DNA from: Verrucomicrobia subdivision 6 bacterium
GTDB lineage: Bacteria; Verrucomicrobiota; Verrucomicrobiia; Methylacidiphilales; Verrucolacustridaceae
Assembly (NCBI GenBank): GCA_945874125.1
Contig: CAMCFB010000003.1
Location: 1 to 63,365 of the forward strand
Length of the DNA stretch: 63,365 nt
Reading direction: 5' to 3'
A program made the translations under genes and the position numbers. Positions 38,691 through 48,262 of the stretch are shown here, one piece after another. The notes under the pieces were generated by a model. The model had not been told where the DNA came from. It did not search any database and saw only the letters and a program-made list of their open reading frames with translations. Numbering within the stretch: position 1 is the first letter of the stretch; the number at the start of each line of letters is the position of its first letter.

Positions 38691-40862
38691 ATGAAAAACG
38701 TTCTTTTTGTCTGTACGGGAAATGTTTGCCGCAGTCCGATGGCGGAGGAGCTCTTCCGTAGCCACCTGAATGGGCATCCAGATATCCAAGTTGGTTCGGC
38801 TGGGATTGGAGCGGTGGAGGGGCAACCGGCGAGCTCCTTTGCGGTTGAGGTGATGAAGGAGAGGGGGCTGGATATTAGTCGGATGCGGAGTCGGCCGATC
38901 CAGCAGGAGATGGTTCGCCACGCCGATTTTATCTTTGTCATGACCTACGGGCATTTGGATTCGTTGCTGCTTTTGTATCCCTCGGCGGCTGAGAAAACTT
39001 TCATGCTGCGGGAGTTCCAGCCTGGGCTCTCGCCGGATGAGCGAGAGGTGGATGATCCGATCGGGCAATCGCGGGAGACTTATCGGGCTTGTCGGGATCA
39101 GATAGCGGATTCGATGCCTTCGCTGCTGGAGGTGGTGCGGAATGGGGTAGGGAAAAGCGTGGGTGCGAGTGGATCGATGGCCATTGGGCTGGCGGGGGAT
39201 GCGTCGGGCAAGATTTTAAAGTCGGAAGCGGCGGAGGTGCTGCGGGAAGAGGGGTGTTTGACGGTGATGTTAGCTGCTGGGGGAACGGAAGAATTTCCCG
39301 AGATTGCCAAGGTCGCGGCGCTGGCCATTGCGAGTGGGCGTTTGCAAGGAGCGGTCTTGGTGGGTCGATCCGGGATTGGGCTCTGCATGGCGGCGAATCG
39401 TTTCCCCAGCGTGAGAGCGGTGGTGGCGAACTCTCCCGAGGCCGCTCGTCTGGCGCGCGAACAGTATAACGCCAACGTGCTCTGTTTGGGGGCGGATGAT
39501 TTGGGGGCTTCGGACGCGAGAGCGAGTGTGCAAGCGTGGATCTCTGCCTCATTCCGTGGGGCACGGCACGAGGCGGCGGTGAATCAGTTGGCTGAGTTGG
39601 GTGGGGGGAGAGGTGGGGATCCGGTGGGGCAGGATTTAGCACGGACGGATGAGCGGGTGGCGAAGGCGATTCGTTTGGAACATCGTAGACAGTCAGAAAA
39701 TATTGAGCTGATCGCATCGGAAAACTTCACCAGTCCCGCGGTGATGCAGGCGCAGGGGTCGTGTCTGACCAATAAGTACGCCGAGGGATATCCGGGACGA
39801 AGATGGTATGGCGGTTGCGAGTTTGTCGATGATGTGGAGCAGGCGGCGATTGATCGGGCGAAGGAGTTGTTTGGGGCGGAGCATGCCAATGTGCAGCCGC
39901 ACTCAGGCGCGCAGGCGAATACGGCGGTCTACTTCGCGTTTTTAAAGCACGGGGACAAAATTTTGACGATGGATCTGGCGCATGGGGGGCATTTGACTCA
40001 TGGGCACCCGAAGAATTTTTCCGGAATGTTTTACACGGTGAAGCACTACGGGGTGGATCCAAAAACGGAGCGAGTGGATTACGATCTATTGGAGAAAGCG
40101 GCGATGGAGTTTCAGCCCAAGATGATCACGGTGGGCGCGTCGGCGTACTCGAGATTGCTGGACTATGCGAGGATGAGGGAGATCGCGGACAAGGTAGGGG
40201 CATTGCTCTTTGCGGATATGGCGCATGTTTCTGGTTTGGTGGCGGGCGGGGTGCATCCCAATCCCGTGCCGCACGCGGATTTTGTGACGACGACCACGCA
40301 CAAGGGACTGCGGGGCCCGCGCGGAGGAATTATTTTGTGCAAAGCGAAATACGCCAAAGAGATTGATTCGATGGTATTTCCGGGGGTGCAAGGCGGGCCG
40401 TTGATGCATGTGATCGCGGGCAAGGCGATCTGCTTCTTAGAAGCGTTGAAGCCTGAGTTCAAAGAGTACCAGGCGCAGGTAGTGCGAAATGCCCGGGCGT
40501 TGGCGGAGGGGTTGAAGAGGCACGGATATCGAATTGTTTCGGGCGGAACGGACAATCATTTACTGCTGGTGGATCTGCGGCCGATGGGGATGGATGGGAA
40601 GGTGGCGCAGGAAGCGTTGGATGTGGCGGGGATTACGGCGAACAAAAATTCGATTCCGTTTGATACAGCCTCGCCGATGAGGCCGTCGGGGATTCGATTG
40701 GGAACCCCGGCGATGACGACGAGGGGAATGAAGGAGTCGGAGATGTTTGATATTGCCAATTTGATTCATGAGGCATTGCAGATGCGGAATGATCCGGCGG
40801 GTTTGGAGAGGGTGCGGGGAGAAGTGCGGCGGCTGACGGCGAACTTTCCTCTGGCCAGTTAG
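38691..40862 (+). CDS. glyA: Trifunctional-looking fusion: LMW protein phosphatase / RpiB-like domain / serine hydroxymethyltransferase
   Basis: One uninterrupted [20 protein letters not shown]...DDPIG; RpiB-like [54 protein letters not shown]...[17 protein letters not shown]. Confidence 0.95.
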   Translation: MKNVLFVCTGNVCRSPMAEELFRSHLNGHPDIQVGSAGIGAVEGQPASSFAVEVMKERGLDISRMRSRPIQQEMVRHADFIFVMTYGHLDSLLLLYPSAAEKTFMLREFQPGLSPDEREVDDPIGQSRETYRACRDQIADSMPSLLEVVRNGVGKSVGASGSMAIGLAGDASGKILKSEAAEVLREEGCLTVMLAAGGTEEFPEIAKVAALAIASGRLQGAVLVGRSGIGLCMAANRFPSVRAVVANSPEAARLAREQYNANVLCLGADDLGASDARASVQAWISASFRGARHEAAVNQLAELGGGRGGDPVGQDLARTDERVAKAIRLEHRRQSENIELIASENFTSPAVMQAQGSCLTNKYAEGYPGRRWYGGCEFVDDVEQAAIDRAKELFGAEHANVQPHSGAQANTAVYFAFLKHGDKILTMDLAHGGHLTHGHPKNFSGMFYTVKHYGVDPKTERVDYDLLEKAAMEFQPKMITVGASAYSRLLDYARMREIADKVGALLFADMAHVSGLVAGGVHPNPVPHADFVTTTTHKGLRGPRGGIILCKAKYAKEIDSMVFPGVQGGPLMHVIAGKAICFLEALKPEFKEYQAQVVRNARALAEGLKRHGYRIVSGGTDNHLLLVDLRPMGMDGKVAQEALDVAGITANKNSIPFDTASPMRPSGIRLGTPAMTTRGMKESEMFDIANLIHEALQMRNDPAGLERVRGEVRRLTANFPLAS

Positions 40863-40868
40863 GCGGAT

Positions 40869-41186
40869 TTGGAAGCCCCGACCGATCTGCAGGTGATCGG
40901 GAGTGAGTTGGCTCTTCGCTGGCCGGATGGAGGTGAAAGTTTTTTTTCGCTGGAACAGATCCGGAGGCACTGCCCCTGTGCGGCCTGTTGTGGGGAACCG
41001 GGGTTGACTCGACCTGTGCCGGCGCAAACAAGTTCCCTGACGGCGGAGAGTTTTCGGCTCCGGGGAATGCAGCGGGTGGGCGGCTACGGGATTCAGCCCA
41101 CGTGGGAGGATGGGCACGGGACAGGAATTTATTCGTGGGAGTACTTGAAAAAGATCGGCGCGCAAATGGGAAGTGATGAAAGATAG
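40869..41186 (+). CDS. DUF971 family protein
   Basis: LRWPDGGESFFSLEQIRRHCPCAACCGE...YGIQPTWEDGHGTGIYSWEYL. Confidence 0.87.
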   Translation: MEAPTDLQVIGSELALRWPDGGESFFSLEQIRRHCPCAACCGEPGLTRPVPAQTSSLTAESFRLRGMQRVGGYGIQPTWEDGHGTGIYSWEYLKKIGAQMGSDER

Positions 41187-42408
41187 AAAGCCAGCGGGCA
41201 AGGGGGAGATTTTTGCGTGGTGTTGGTACGATTTTGCCAACAGCGCGTTCGTCACGGTGGTGATCACGGTGGTGGGGGGAATTTTTTATACCAAAACCGT
41301 TTGTGGTGGGGCGAGTTGGGCGGAGTGGGCGTGGGGCACGGCCCTTTCGGCCTCGGCGGCGGTAGCGATGGGGGTGGGGCCTTTTCTGGGTCGATGGGCG
41401 GATCGGAGGGCGGCGAAGAAAAGATTGCTGGTGGGGCTGACGGTGGTTTGCGTGACGGGCACGGCGCTGATGGGGCTACCCGGGTGGGGGGTGGCGATGG
41501 TGACGGGGTTGCTGGTGGGGGCGAACGCGGCGTTTTTGCTGGGGGAAAATCTGGTGGCGGCATTTTTGCCGGAGTTGGCGCCGCGGGGTGAGAGAGGAAA
41601 AATTTCGGCGTATGGGTGGGGCTTTGGCTACGTGGGGGGATTGGCTTCGCTGGGGTTGGCGCTGTGGATGTTGGGGGGTGAGGAGGGGGCGGTGCGGAAT
41701 GTATTTCCAGCGGTGGCGGGTTTTATGATGGTGGCGGCGCTGCCCACGATTCTGTTTTTGCGGGAGCGAGCGGTGGCGGGAGAGGGAGGTACGAGTGAGC
41801 CGGATTGGCGGGCGGTGTGGGGAACGGTGCGGGAGCGGCCGGAGTTGCGGCGGTTACTGCTGGGGTTGGGGGCGGCGCTAACGGGGCTGAGTGCGGTGGT
41901 GGGGTTTGCCTCGATTTATGCGACGAAGGAGATCGGTTTTACATTGGAGGATACGGTGAAGTTATTTGTGGTCTTGCAGGTGGCGGCGGTGGTGGGGGCG
42001 TTGGGGACGGGGCGGTGGCAGGACAGGAGTGGGGCGAGGGCCGTGTTGCTGTGGGCGCTGGCATTGTGGGTGGGGGTGAGTGTGGGGGCGTGGTGGAGTC
42101 GGTCAGCGGAATCGTTTTACCTGGTGGCGGCGGGGGCGGGGGTGGGGATGGGGTGGTTGCAATCGGCGGGGAGGGCGGCGGTGGCGGAGCTAACGCCGAG
42201 TGGGCGGGAGGGGGAGTTTTTTGGGATTTGGGGTTTTGCGGCGAAGTTGGCCGGGATTGTCGGGCCGTTTCTGTTCGGAGGTGGGGTGGCGTTATTCGGA
42301 AGGCGTGGGACGATTCTGCTCATTGGGGTTTGGTTTTTACTAGGGGGTTTACTTTTGGCGCGGGTAAAGTTGGGGGATGGGAAACTTGTCGTGGAGTCAG
42401 GGGGATAG
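41173..42408 (+). CDS. MFS transporter, UMF1/Atg22-like
   Basis: FAWCWYDFANSAFVTVVITVVGGIFYTK; 12-TM composition. Confidence 0.87.
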   Translation: MMKDRKPAGKGEIFAWCWYDFANSAFVTVVITVVGGIFYTKTVCGGASWAEWAWGTALSASAAVAMGVGPFLGRWADRRAAKKRLLVGLTVVCVTGTALMGLPGWGVAMVTGLLVGANAAFLLGENLVAAFLPELAPRGERGKISAYGWGFGYVGGLASLGLALWMLGGEEGAVRNVFPAVAGFMMVAALPTILFLRERAVAGEGGTSEPDWRAVWGTVRERPELRRLLLGLGAALTGLSAVVGFASIYATKEIGFTLEDTVKLFVVLQVAAVVGALGTGRWQDRSGARAVLLWALALWVGVSVGAWWSRSAESFYLVAAGAGVGMGWLQSAGRAAVAELTPSGREGEFFGIWGFAAKLAGIVGPFLFGGGVALFGRRGTILLIGVWFLLGGLLLARVKLGDGKLVVESGG

Positions 42409-43093
42409 TCAGAGCAAAAAGAAGGAGTTGGGGGCGTATCGGATGTTGGGGTTGGGGCGGGAGATGAAATCGATTCGACGGAGGTCGGCGGCGGATCGGG
42501 CGGGTTTGTACCGATACATTGGGGAAGGAACGGTGGAGCGGCCGTGGTTAAAGGTGACGAGGGCGGAGTATTTAGAAACGAGGGCCTGTGTGCAGTTGGA
42601 GTGTTTGGGGAGGAGGAGAGCGAACGATGTGGATCAGATTAAGATTGAGAAAAAAACGTACGATGTTTTGGCCTCGAGAGAGGCCTCGGCGGCGGGATTA
42701 CGGGAGTCGTTTCGGCAAGCGCATGGGAGAGGGATGACAGCGCGGGAGTTGGAGTTGTATGGAAAGGCGGCGGGGGAGGCGGGGCTGAATTTCAAGCCGG
42801 ATTTGCGGGCGAAAGCGGCGGGGGCGCGGAGGCGGATCTTGGCGGAGGTGGTGGAGAAAGTGGAGAATCGGGTGCGGGGCGGGGAGGTGCGGTTGCAGGA
42901 GTTGTGGGCGGCGGTGGCGGGGGAGGAGACGGCGCAGGAATCGATGCTGGAGTATGTGGATCGGTTTAAGGGGGCGGTTTACATTCGGTGCCTGAGTTCC
43001 ACGAGGAGGCACGAGATTGGCAGACGGATGGGCTTAAAGGAGCGGCTTTCGGAAAAGCTGGGGGTAAAAATTAGGAGGCTGGGGTTTCGGTGA
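42377..43093 (+). CDS. DciA/DUF721-like C-terminal domain protein with unusual N-terminal extension
   Basis: LQELWAAVAGEETAQESMLEYVDRFKGAVYIRCLSSTRRHEIGRRMGLKERLSEKLGVKIRRLGFR resembles DUF721; start uncertain. Confidence 0.55.
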   Translation: MGNLSWSQGDSQSKKKELGAYRMLGLGREMKSIRRRSAADRAGLYRYIGEGTVERPWLKVTRAEYLETRACVQLECLGRRRANDVDQIKIEKKTYDVLASREASAAGLRESFRQAHGRGMTARELELYGKAAGEAGLNFKPDLRAKAAGARRRILAEVVEKVENRVRGGEVRLQELWAAVAGEETAQESMLEYVDRFKGAVYIRCLSSTRRHEIGRRMGLKERLSEKLGVKIRRLGFR

Positions 43094-43183
43094 GGGCGGC
43101 GGGTGGGTTTTAGTTTCCAATTCAAATTTAAAGTTCGAGGCACGGAAAAAGAAAAGCGTGATTGCCCAAGTTTAAAGAACCGA

Positions 43184-43196
43184 GCCCCGACGGGGC
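43184..43196. repeat. REP-like short GC hairpin GCCCCG-A-CGGGGC
   Basis: Perfect inverted repeat in convergent intergenic DNA, context ACCGAGCCCCGACGGGGCGAGG. Confidence 0.35.
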
Positions 43197-43225
43197 GAGG
43201 GGAGTGGTGAGAGTGTTCCTATCGG

Positions 43226-43241
43226 TGTTACAATTGTAACA
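43226..43241. promoter_or_regulatory. 16-bp perfect palindrome TGTTACAATTGTAACA, candidate operator
   Basis: Perfect palindrome containing TACAnnTGTA core; overlaps an ATG. Confidence 0.45.
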
Positions 43242-43283
43242 TGGATAAGTATGGGGGGGGGATTGGGGAGTGGGCGCGGCGAT

Positions 43284-43880
43284 TTAGTATTTAACGGAGC
43301 AGCCGTAGGGCAGGGTGGATGGGGTGGCAACCGGTTTTCCGGCTAAGGCGGCGTCGAGGGCGAGGCGGACGTAGTTTTCCGCTTGAGCGACGTCGGCCGC
43401 GTTGGTTGACTTCACGCTATCGATTGCCCCCGCATAGATGATTTTGGCATCGGGGTTCAGGACATACATTTGGGGGGTGGTCTTGGCTTCGAATTGTTGG
43501 CCCACTTCACCTGAGGGATCGAGGAGGACGGCGGTGGGAGAGGCTTTTTTGTCTTGGGTATCGGCTTCGGCTTGGGGACCAGTGCGGTGGCCCTGTTTGC
43601 CAGGGGCAGAAGAGATGATGGAGAGCCAGACGACTCCCTTGGCGGTGTACTCCTTTTGGAGCTTTTGCATGTCGCCGCTTGAGTAGTGCTTTTTGACAAA
43701 GGGACATTCGTGATTGAGCCACTCGAGTACGACAAATTTTCCCCGAAAATCGGACAGCTTGTGGGTGATGCCTTTCGAGTCTTTCAGGGTGAAGTCGGGC
43801 GCGGTCTCGCCCGGCTCGATTGCGGCAAAGGTGGGAATGGATAAAGCAAGCAGGGCGATAAGTAATAGATGATTCATCAT
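43284..43880 (-). CDS. Secreted thioredoxin-like (redoxin/AhpC-TSA) protein
   Basis: Signal MNHLLLIALLALSIPTFA; GETAPDFTLKDSKGITHKLSDFRGKFVVLEW. Confidence 0.85.
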   Translation of the reverse strand: MMNHLLLIALLALSIPTFAAIEPGETAPDFTLKDSKGITHKLSDFRGKFVVLEWLNHECPFVKKHYSSGDMQKLQKEYTAKGVVWLSIISSAPGKQGHRTGPQAEADTQDKKASPTAVLLDPSGEVGQQFEAKTTPQMYVLNPDAKIIYAGAIDSVKSTNAADVAQAENYVRLALDAALAGKPVATPSTLPYGCSVKY

Positions 43881-43998
43881 CTTACGATTCCATGACGGAA
43901 GTGGGGGTCAACAGAAAATCAGACAACAGAAACGGCGGAACTAGTGGTGAGTTTGAGAATTCCAGCGGTGACCACGAGCAGTTCGAGGCAGCTAGGAA

Positions 43999-44475
43999 TT
44001 AGCAGGAGGAGAGGGCGGCTTGGATCTTGGTAAAGTCGGGCAGTTCGAGTGGGGTGGGGGTCTGTTCGGAGTACTTGATGACGCCACTCTTATCGATGAC
44101 GAAGGCGGCGCGGGCACTGACGGAGCCCAGCCCGATCAGATCGGGCAGAAGCGTGCCGTAGGCTTTGCTCACTTCCTTATTGAGATCGCTCAGAAGTGGG
44201 ATCTGAATTTTTTCCTTATCGGCCCACGCCTCTTGAGCGAAGGGGGAGTCGACGCTGATTCCGTAAACGGCGGCATTAAGCTTTTCGTAGGCGGAGAGGC
44301 CGCTGGAGACGTCACACATCTCTTTTGTGCAGACGCCGGTGAAGGCGAGGGGGAAAAAGAGGAGGACGGTCTTTTTTTGGCCGAAGTTCGCAGAAAGTTT
44401 GATGTCCTTGAGGTCTTCGCCCCGTTTGGTTTTGAGGGTGAAGTCGGGTGCTTTACTGCCAGTGGAGAGCGCCAT
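43999..44475 (-). CDS. Peroxiredoxin
   Basis: KAPDFTLKTKRGEDLKDIKLSA...LLFFPLAFTGVCTKEMC. Confidence 0.9.
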   Translation of the reverse strand: MALSTGSKAPDFTLKTKRGEDLKDIKLSANFGQKKTVLLFFPLAFTGVCTKEMCDVSSGLSAYEKLNAAVYGISVDSPFAQEAWADKEKIQIPLLSDLNKEVSKAYGTLLPDLIGLGSVSARAAFVIDKSGVIKYSEQTPTPLELPDFTKIQAALSSC

Positions 44476-44493
44476 GGTTGTATCCTCCTCGGT

Positions 44494-46641
44494 TTAGTTA
44501 CGTCCCGGGGCGCCGTTGGTGCCCGCGGCTTCGCGGAGAACGGCTTTTCGGGAAAGTTTCACTCGGCCTTTATCGTCGACTCCGATGCATTTCACTTCGA
44601 TCAGGTCGCCCATCTTAACGGCGTCGTCGACGCGTTCGACTCGGCCTTCCGCCAGCTCAGAAATATGAACCAAGCCGTCGCGTCCGGGGAAGATTTCGAC
44701 AAAGGCGCCGAAATCCTTGAGGGAGACGACACGGCCTTTGTAGGTCTTGCCGACCTCGATATCGCCGGTGAGGCCGGAAATGAGCTCTTTGGCGCGAGCC
44801 ATGGCGGGGCCGGTGTTGGCGTAGATACGAACGGTGCCGTCGTCTTCCACGTTCACCTCGGCGCCGGTCTCGGCGCAGATGCCTTTGATGGTTTTGCCAC
44901 CCGGTCCGATGAGCAGCCCGATCTTATCCTGAGCGATTTTAAGCATCTCGATCTGGGGAGCGTAGGGGGAGAGCTTGTCGCGATGGCCGGGCAGGATGGT
45001 GGCCATGAACTTGAGGATGTCGTGGCGAGCTTTGGTGGCGCGGTCGACGGCGTCCTTGAGCATCGCCAAGGGGAGACCGGGGAGTTTGAGATCGAGTTGG
45101 AATCCAGTGACTCCTTTGGCGGTGCCGCAAAGTTTGAAGTCCATATCGCCGAAGTGGTCTTCGCTGCCAATGATGTCGGTCAGCATCTGGTGACGGAGCA
45201 TTTTCGTGCCCGCGGCATCGAACTCGGTCACGAGTCCGACACTGATGCCAGCAACGGGGGCTTTGAGGGGAACGCCAGCGTCGAGGAGGGCAAGGGTGCC
45301 ACCACAGACGGAGGCCATCGAGGTGGAGCCGTTGGATTCCATAATTTCCGAGGAAACACGAATGGCGTAGCCGAATTCGGATCCGCAGGGGATGACGGGT
45401 TCGAGGGAGCGTTCGGCGAGGGCGCCGTGCCCGATTTCGCGGCGGCTCTGGCCACCAAACCGACCGGTCTCGCCAACGGAGAAGGGCGGGAAGTTGTAGT
45501 GGAGGATAAAGCGTTTGCTATCGGATCCGCCGGTGTAGGCGTCGATCTGCTGGGCTTCGTCTAATGGTCCGAGAGTGGCTAGGCAGATGGCTTGGGTTTC
45601 GCCTCGGGCGAAGAGGGAAGAACCGTGGGAACGGGGAAGAATACCGACTTCACCCGTGAGATTGCGGATCTGGTCAGCCGGGCGACCGTCGCAGCGTTTA
45701 TTTTTGTCCAGAATACTGGTGCGGAAGGCTTTTTTCTGGAGGTAGTCGAACGCTTGGGAAATTTCGAACGGAGTGGCGGTGGGAAATTTTTCGAGGATCT
45801 TGGTTTTGACTTCGTCCTTGAGGGCCTCGACAGCTTTATAGCGATCCACCTTGGAGGGTTGGTAGATGGCGGCTTCGATGCGGGAACCGGCCACGCTGTA
45901 GGCGACTTCGAGCAGTTCGTCTTTGACGAGGAGAAGTGGGGCTTGGCGTTTCTTTTTTCCGTGGGAAGCGGCCAGCTCCTTTTGGATTTTGATGAGGGGT
46001 TGGATGGACTGCTGGGCAAATTCGAGGGCGGCTTTGAATTCGGCTTCGGGAAGTTCTTTAGCACTGCCTTCGATCATGAGTGATTCGTGTTCGGTGCCGA
46101 CGTAGACGAGGTCGAGGTCGCTCTCGGCATTTTCGTTATGGGTGGGGTTGGCGATAAATTTCCCGGCGACGCGACCGACCCGGACGGCGGCGATGGGTCC
46201 GGCCCAAGGGATGTCGGAGACCATGAGGGCAGCGGAGGCGCCGTTGAGAGCGAGGATATCGGGGTCGTTCTGGCCGTCGGCGCTGAGGAGAATGGCGATG
46301 ACTTGGGTATCGTAGTAGTAGCCTTTGGGGAAGAGGGGGCGCAGGGGCCGATCGATCATGCGGCAGGTGAGGATCTCCTTTTCGGTCGGGCGACCCTCGC
46401 GGCGGAAGTAGCTGCCGGGGATACGGCCAACGGCGGCGGCTTTTTCTTTATATTCGACAGTCAGGGGGAAGAAGTCTTGGCCGTCTTTCACTTTGGTGGC
46501 GGAGACCGCGGTGACGATGATGACCGTTTCGCCCATGGTGACGAGAGCGGCGCCGTCGGCCAGTTTGGCGAGTTTGCCGGTTTCGATGTGGATATCGCGA
46601 TCGCCCAAGCGGGCGGTGAGGGATTTGTGGTTTGTGTTCAT
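44494..46641 (-). CDS. pnp: Polyribonucleotide nucleotidyltransferase
   Basis: RNase PH domains, KH (IGLLIGPGGKTIKGICAETGAEVNVEDDG) and S1 domain; start at MNTNHKSL. Confidence 0.98.
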   Translation of the reverse strand: MNTNHKSLTARLGDRDIHIETGKLAKLADGAALVTMGETVIIVTAVSATKVKDGQDFFPLTVEYKEKAAAVGRIPGSYFRREGRPTEKEILTCRMIDRPLRPLFPKGYYYDTQVIAILLSADGQNDPDILALNGASAALMVSDIPWAGPIAAVRVGRVAGKFIANPTHNENAESDLDLVYVGTEHESLMIEGSAKELPEAEFKAALEFAQQSIQPLIKIQKELAASHGKKKRQAPLLLVKDELLEVAYSVAGSRIEAAIYQPSKVDRYKAVEALKDEVKTKILEKFPTATPFEISQAFDYLQKKAFRTSILDKNKRCDGRPADQIRNLTGEVGILPRSHGSSLFARGETQAICLATLGPLDEAQQIDAYTGGSDSKRFILHYNFPPFSVGETGRFGGQSRREIGHGALAERSLEPVIPCGSEFGYAIRVSSEIMESNGSTSMASVCGGTLALLDAGVPLKAPVAGISVGLVTEFDAAGTKMLRHQMLTDIIGSEDHFGDMDFKLCGTAKGVTGFQLDLKLPGLPLAMLKDAVDRATKARHDILKFMATILPGHRDKLSPYAPQIEMLKIAQDKIGLLIGPGGKTIKGICAETGAEVNVEDDGTVRIYANTGPAMARAKELISGLTGDIEVGKTYKGRVVSLKDFGAFVEIFPGRDGLVHISELAEGRVERVDDAVKMGDLIEVKCIGVDDKGRVKLSRKAVLREAAGTNGAPGRN

Positions 46642-46734
46642 AGGATTGGGTGGGTCACGGCCGAGCACGGCCCAGAAAGAGGAGAGACTGGGGGCGGGTA
46701 AGGAATTCGGAGAGTGGCCCGAGTGGCTTCAGAG

Positions 46735-46768
46735 GACACCACGGAGGCTGGGGGGCCTGCGTGGTGTC
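46735..46768 (-). promoter_or_regulatory. Strong stem-loop in rpsO-pnp intergenic region
   Basis: GACACCACG/CGTGGTGTC 9-bp perfect stem plus inner AGGC/GCCT, no U-tract. Confidence 0.6.
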
Positions 46769-46841
46769 ATCTGCTCAGCTGGGGCTGGTCAGGGAGTTCC
46801 CGCTCGAAGGGACTTGGGGGGGTAGGGTTTTGGGGTTGGGT

Positions 46842-47105
46842 TTATTTCCTCAGTTTTAGTTTTTCAAGAAGAGAGCGGTACCGTTTTGGTTCGGTACGGT
46901 GAAGGTAGTCGAGCAGGCGCCGGCGACGACTGACCATGGTGAGGAGGCCGCGGCGGGAGGCGAAATCTTTGACCGAGTGTTCGAGGTGGGTGGAAAGGTG
47001 ATTAATGCGTTCGGTGAGGAGGGCGACTTGGACATCCGAGGATCCGGTATCTTTATCGTGGAGACGGTTGCCCGTGATGATCTTGCTTTTTGTCTGCCGA
47101 GCCAT
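46842..47105 (-). CDS. rpsO: 30S ribosomal protein S15
   Basis: GSSDVQVALLTERINHLSTHLEHSVKDFASRRGLLTMVSRRRRLLDYL. Confidence 0.98.
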   Translation of the reverse strand: MARQTKSKIITGNRLHDKDTGSSDVQVALLTERINHLSTHLEHSVKDFASRRGLLTMVSRRRRLLDYLHRTEPKRYRSLLEKLKLRK

Positions 47106-47119
47106 AGGAAAGAGACTCT

Positions 47120-48193
47120 ATGCGAAGAGGGTTTCAAGTCAATGCTTTAAGAGAGATCTTGCTGTGGGGGTGGATGGGGGTGAGCGGGGTCTGGGGTGAG
47201 GAGATCTCGTTGCGGGAGGGAGCAGAGGCTCAGGGGGTGATGCAGGAAACTAAAGTCGGGGGATGGAAAGAGGATCTGGGGAGGATGGGTTTTGCGGTAC
47301 CGATAGAGGAGTTGGAGAGGGGGGAGATGGTGGGGCAGAAGTGGATGATCGCGGGGGGAAGGCCGGGGTTTTTGGGGGCGAAGGTATTCTTTATGGTTTC
47401 GGGGGAGCCGGAGAGGGTGGCGGAAGCAATTTTACAATTTGATCCGACGGAGGGGAAGACGATGCCGTGGCAGGGTGGGGGCGCGGTGAAGATTTTTCAA
47501 AAAATATCGAGGCCGCCGCAGGATTCGGATTGGGTTCGGTTTCGGGAGGCTTTGGCGGGATTTCCCTATGATTTGATGCTGCAGGTACAGGATCAGAGAG
47601 AGGGAAAGTTGCATCTGCACCCTGGGGAGGTGGAGAGGATCGGGGAGGAGAAGATTGGGGGTTGGGTGGAGGTTCTGGCCAAGCTGGTGCAAAATTTTCA
47701 TCGGGGCGGATGGAAAGAAAACCTAGGTGTGCCATCAGGGCCTGGGGCGACAGTGGATTTTGACGCGGAGTTAAGAGAGGTCCTGCAGGAGAATGGGCCT
47801 GTGCGGGACGAGTTTCGGCCTCTGTTGACGGCCTTGGCTTATGGGGGCCGCGACGAAAAGGGAAAGATTGCGGTGAACGATTACTGGCAGTTGATGGAGG
47901 TGGATAAGAGTCCGGCGGTGGCGTTGGGGTGTGGGGTATCGCGACTGGGCGCGGGAGGAAGGTGGGAGGTGGGAGATATGAACTACTACGTATCGAGGGG
48001 GTACTTTGGATCGATCAGCATCTATGGGATTTGGCCGTATGGGGGGGGTCGGTGTCTGGTGTGTCGGATGGATGTGGTGCAAACCGATCCGAGCCAGTTG
48101 GCGCAGGCGACGGCAAGGATGGTGGCGGAGGGAATGTTTATGCGGGAGGTACGGGGGGCATGTGAGGAGATGAAGTCACGCATCAATCCGTAG
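47120..48193 (+). CDS. Hypothetical protein
   Basis: ORF with hydrophobic N-terminus and repeated GGW/KED-like segments. Confidence 0.55.
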   Translation: MRRGFQVNALREILLWGWMGVSGVWGEEISLREGAEAQGVMQETKVGGWKEDLGRMGFAVPIEELERGEMVGQKWMIAGGRPGFLGAKVFFMVSGEPERVAEAILQFDPTEGKTMPWQGGGAVKIFQKISRPPQDSDWVRFREALAGFPYDLMLQVQDQREGKLHLHPGEVERIGEEKIGGWVEVLAKLVQNFHRGGWKENLGVPSGPGATVDFDAELREVLQENGPVRDEFRPLLTALAYGGRDEKGKIAVNDYWQLMEVDKSPAVALGCGVSRLGAGGRWEVGDMNYYVSRGYFGSISIYGIWPYGGGRCLVCRMDVVQTDPSQLAQATARMVAEGMFMREVRGACEEMKSRINP

Positions 48194-48262
48194 ATCGCTT
48201 GAAGGCAGGGATTTAGGTTGGGATATTTATCTTGGATTTTGTAAATAAATCTCTAATAAAGT

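Noticed and set aside
46707-46800. tRNA-Ser-like start GGAGAGTGGCCCGAGTGGCTTCAGAGG
   Set aside because: No matching 3' acceptor strand or T-arm; region is better explained by the rpsO-pnp stem-loop.
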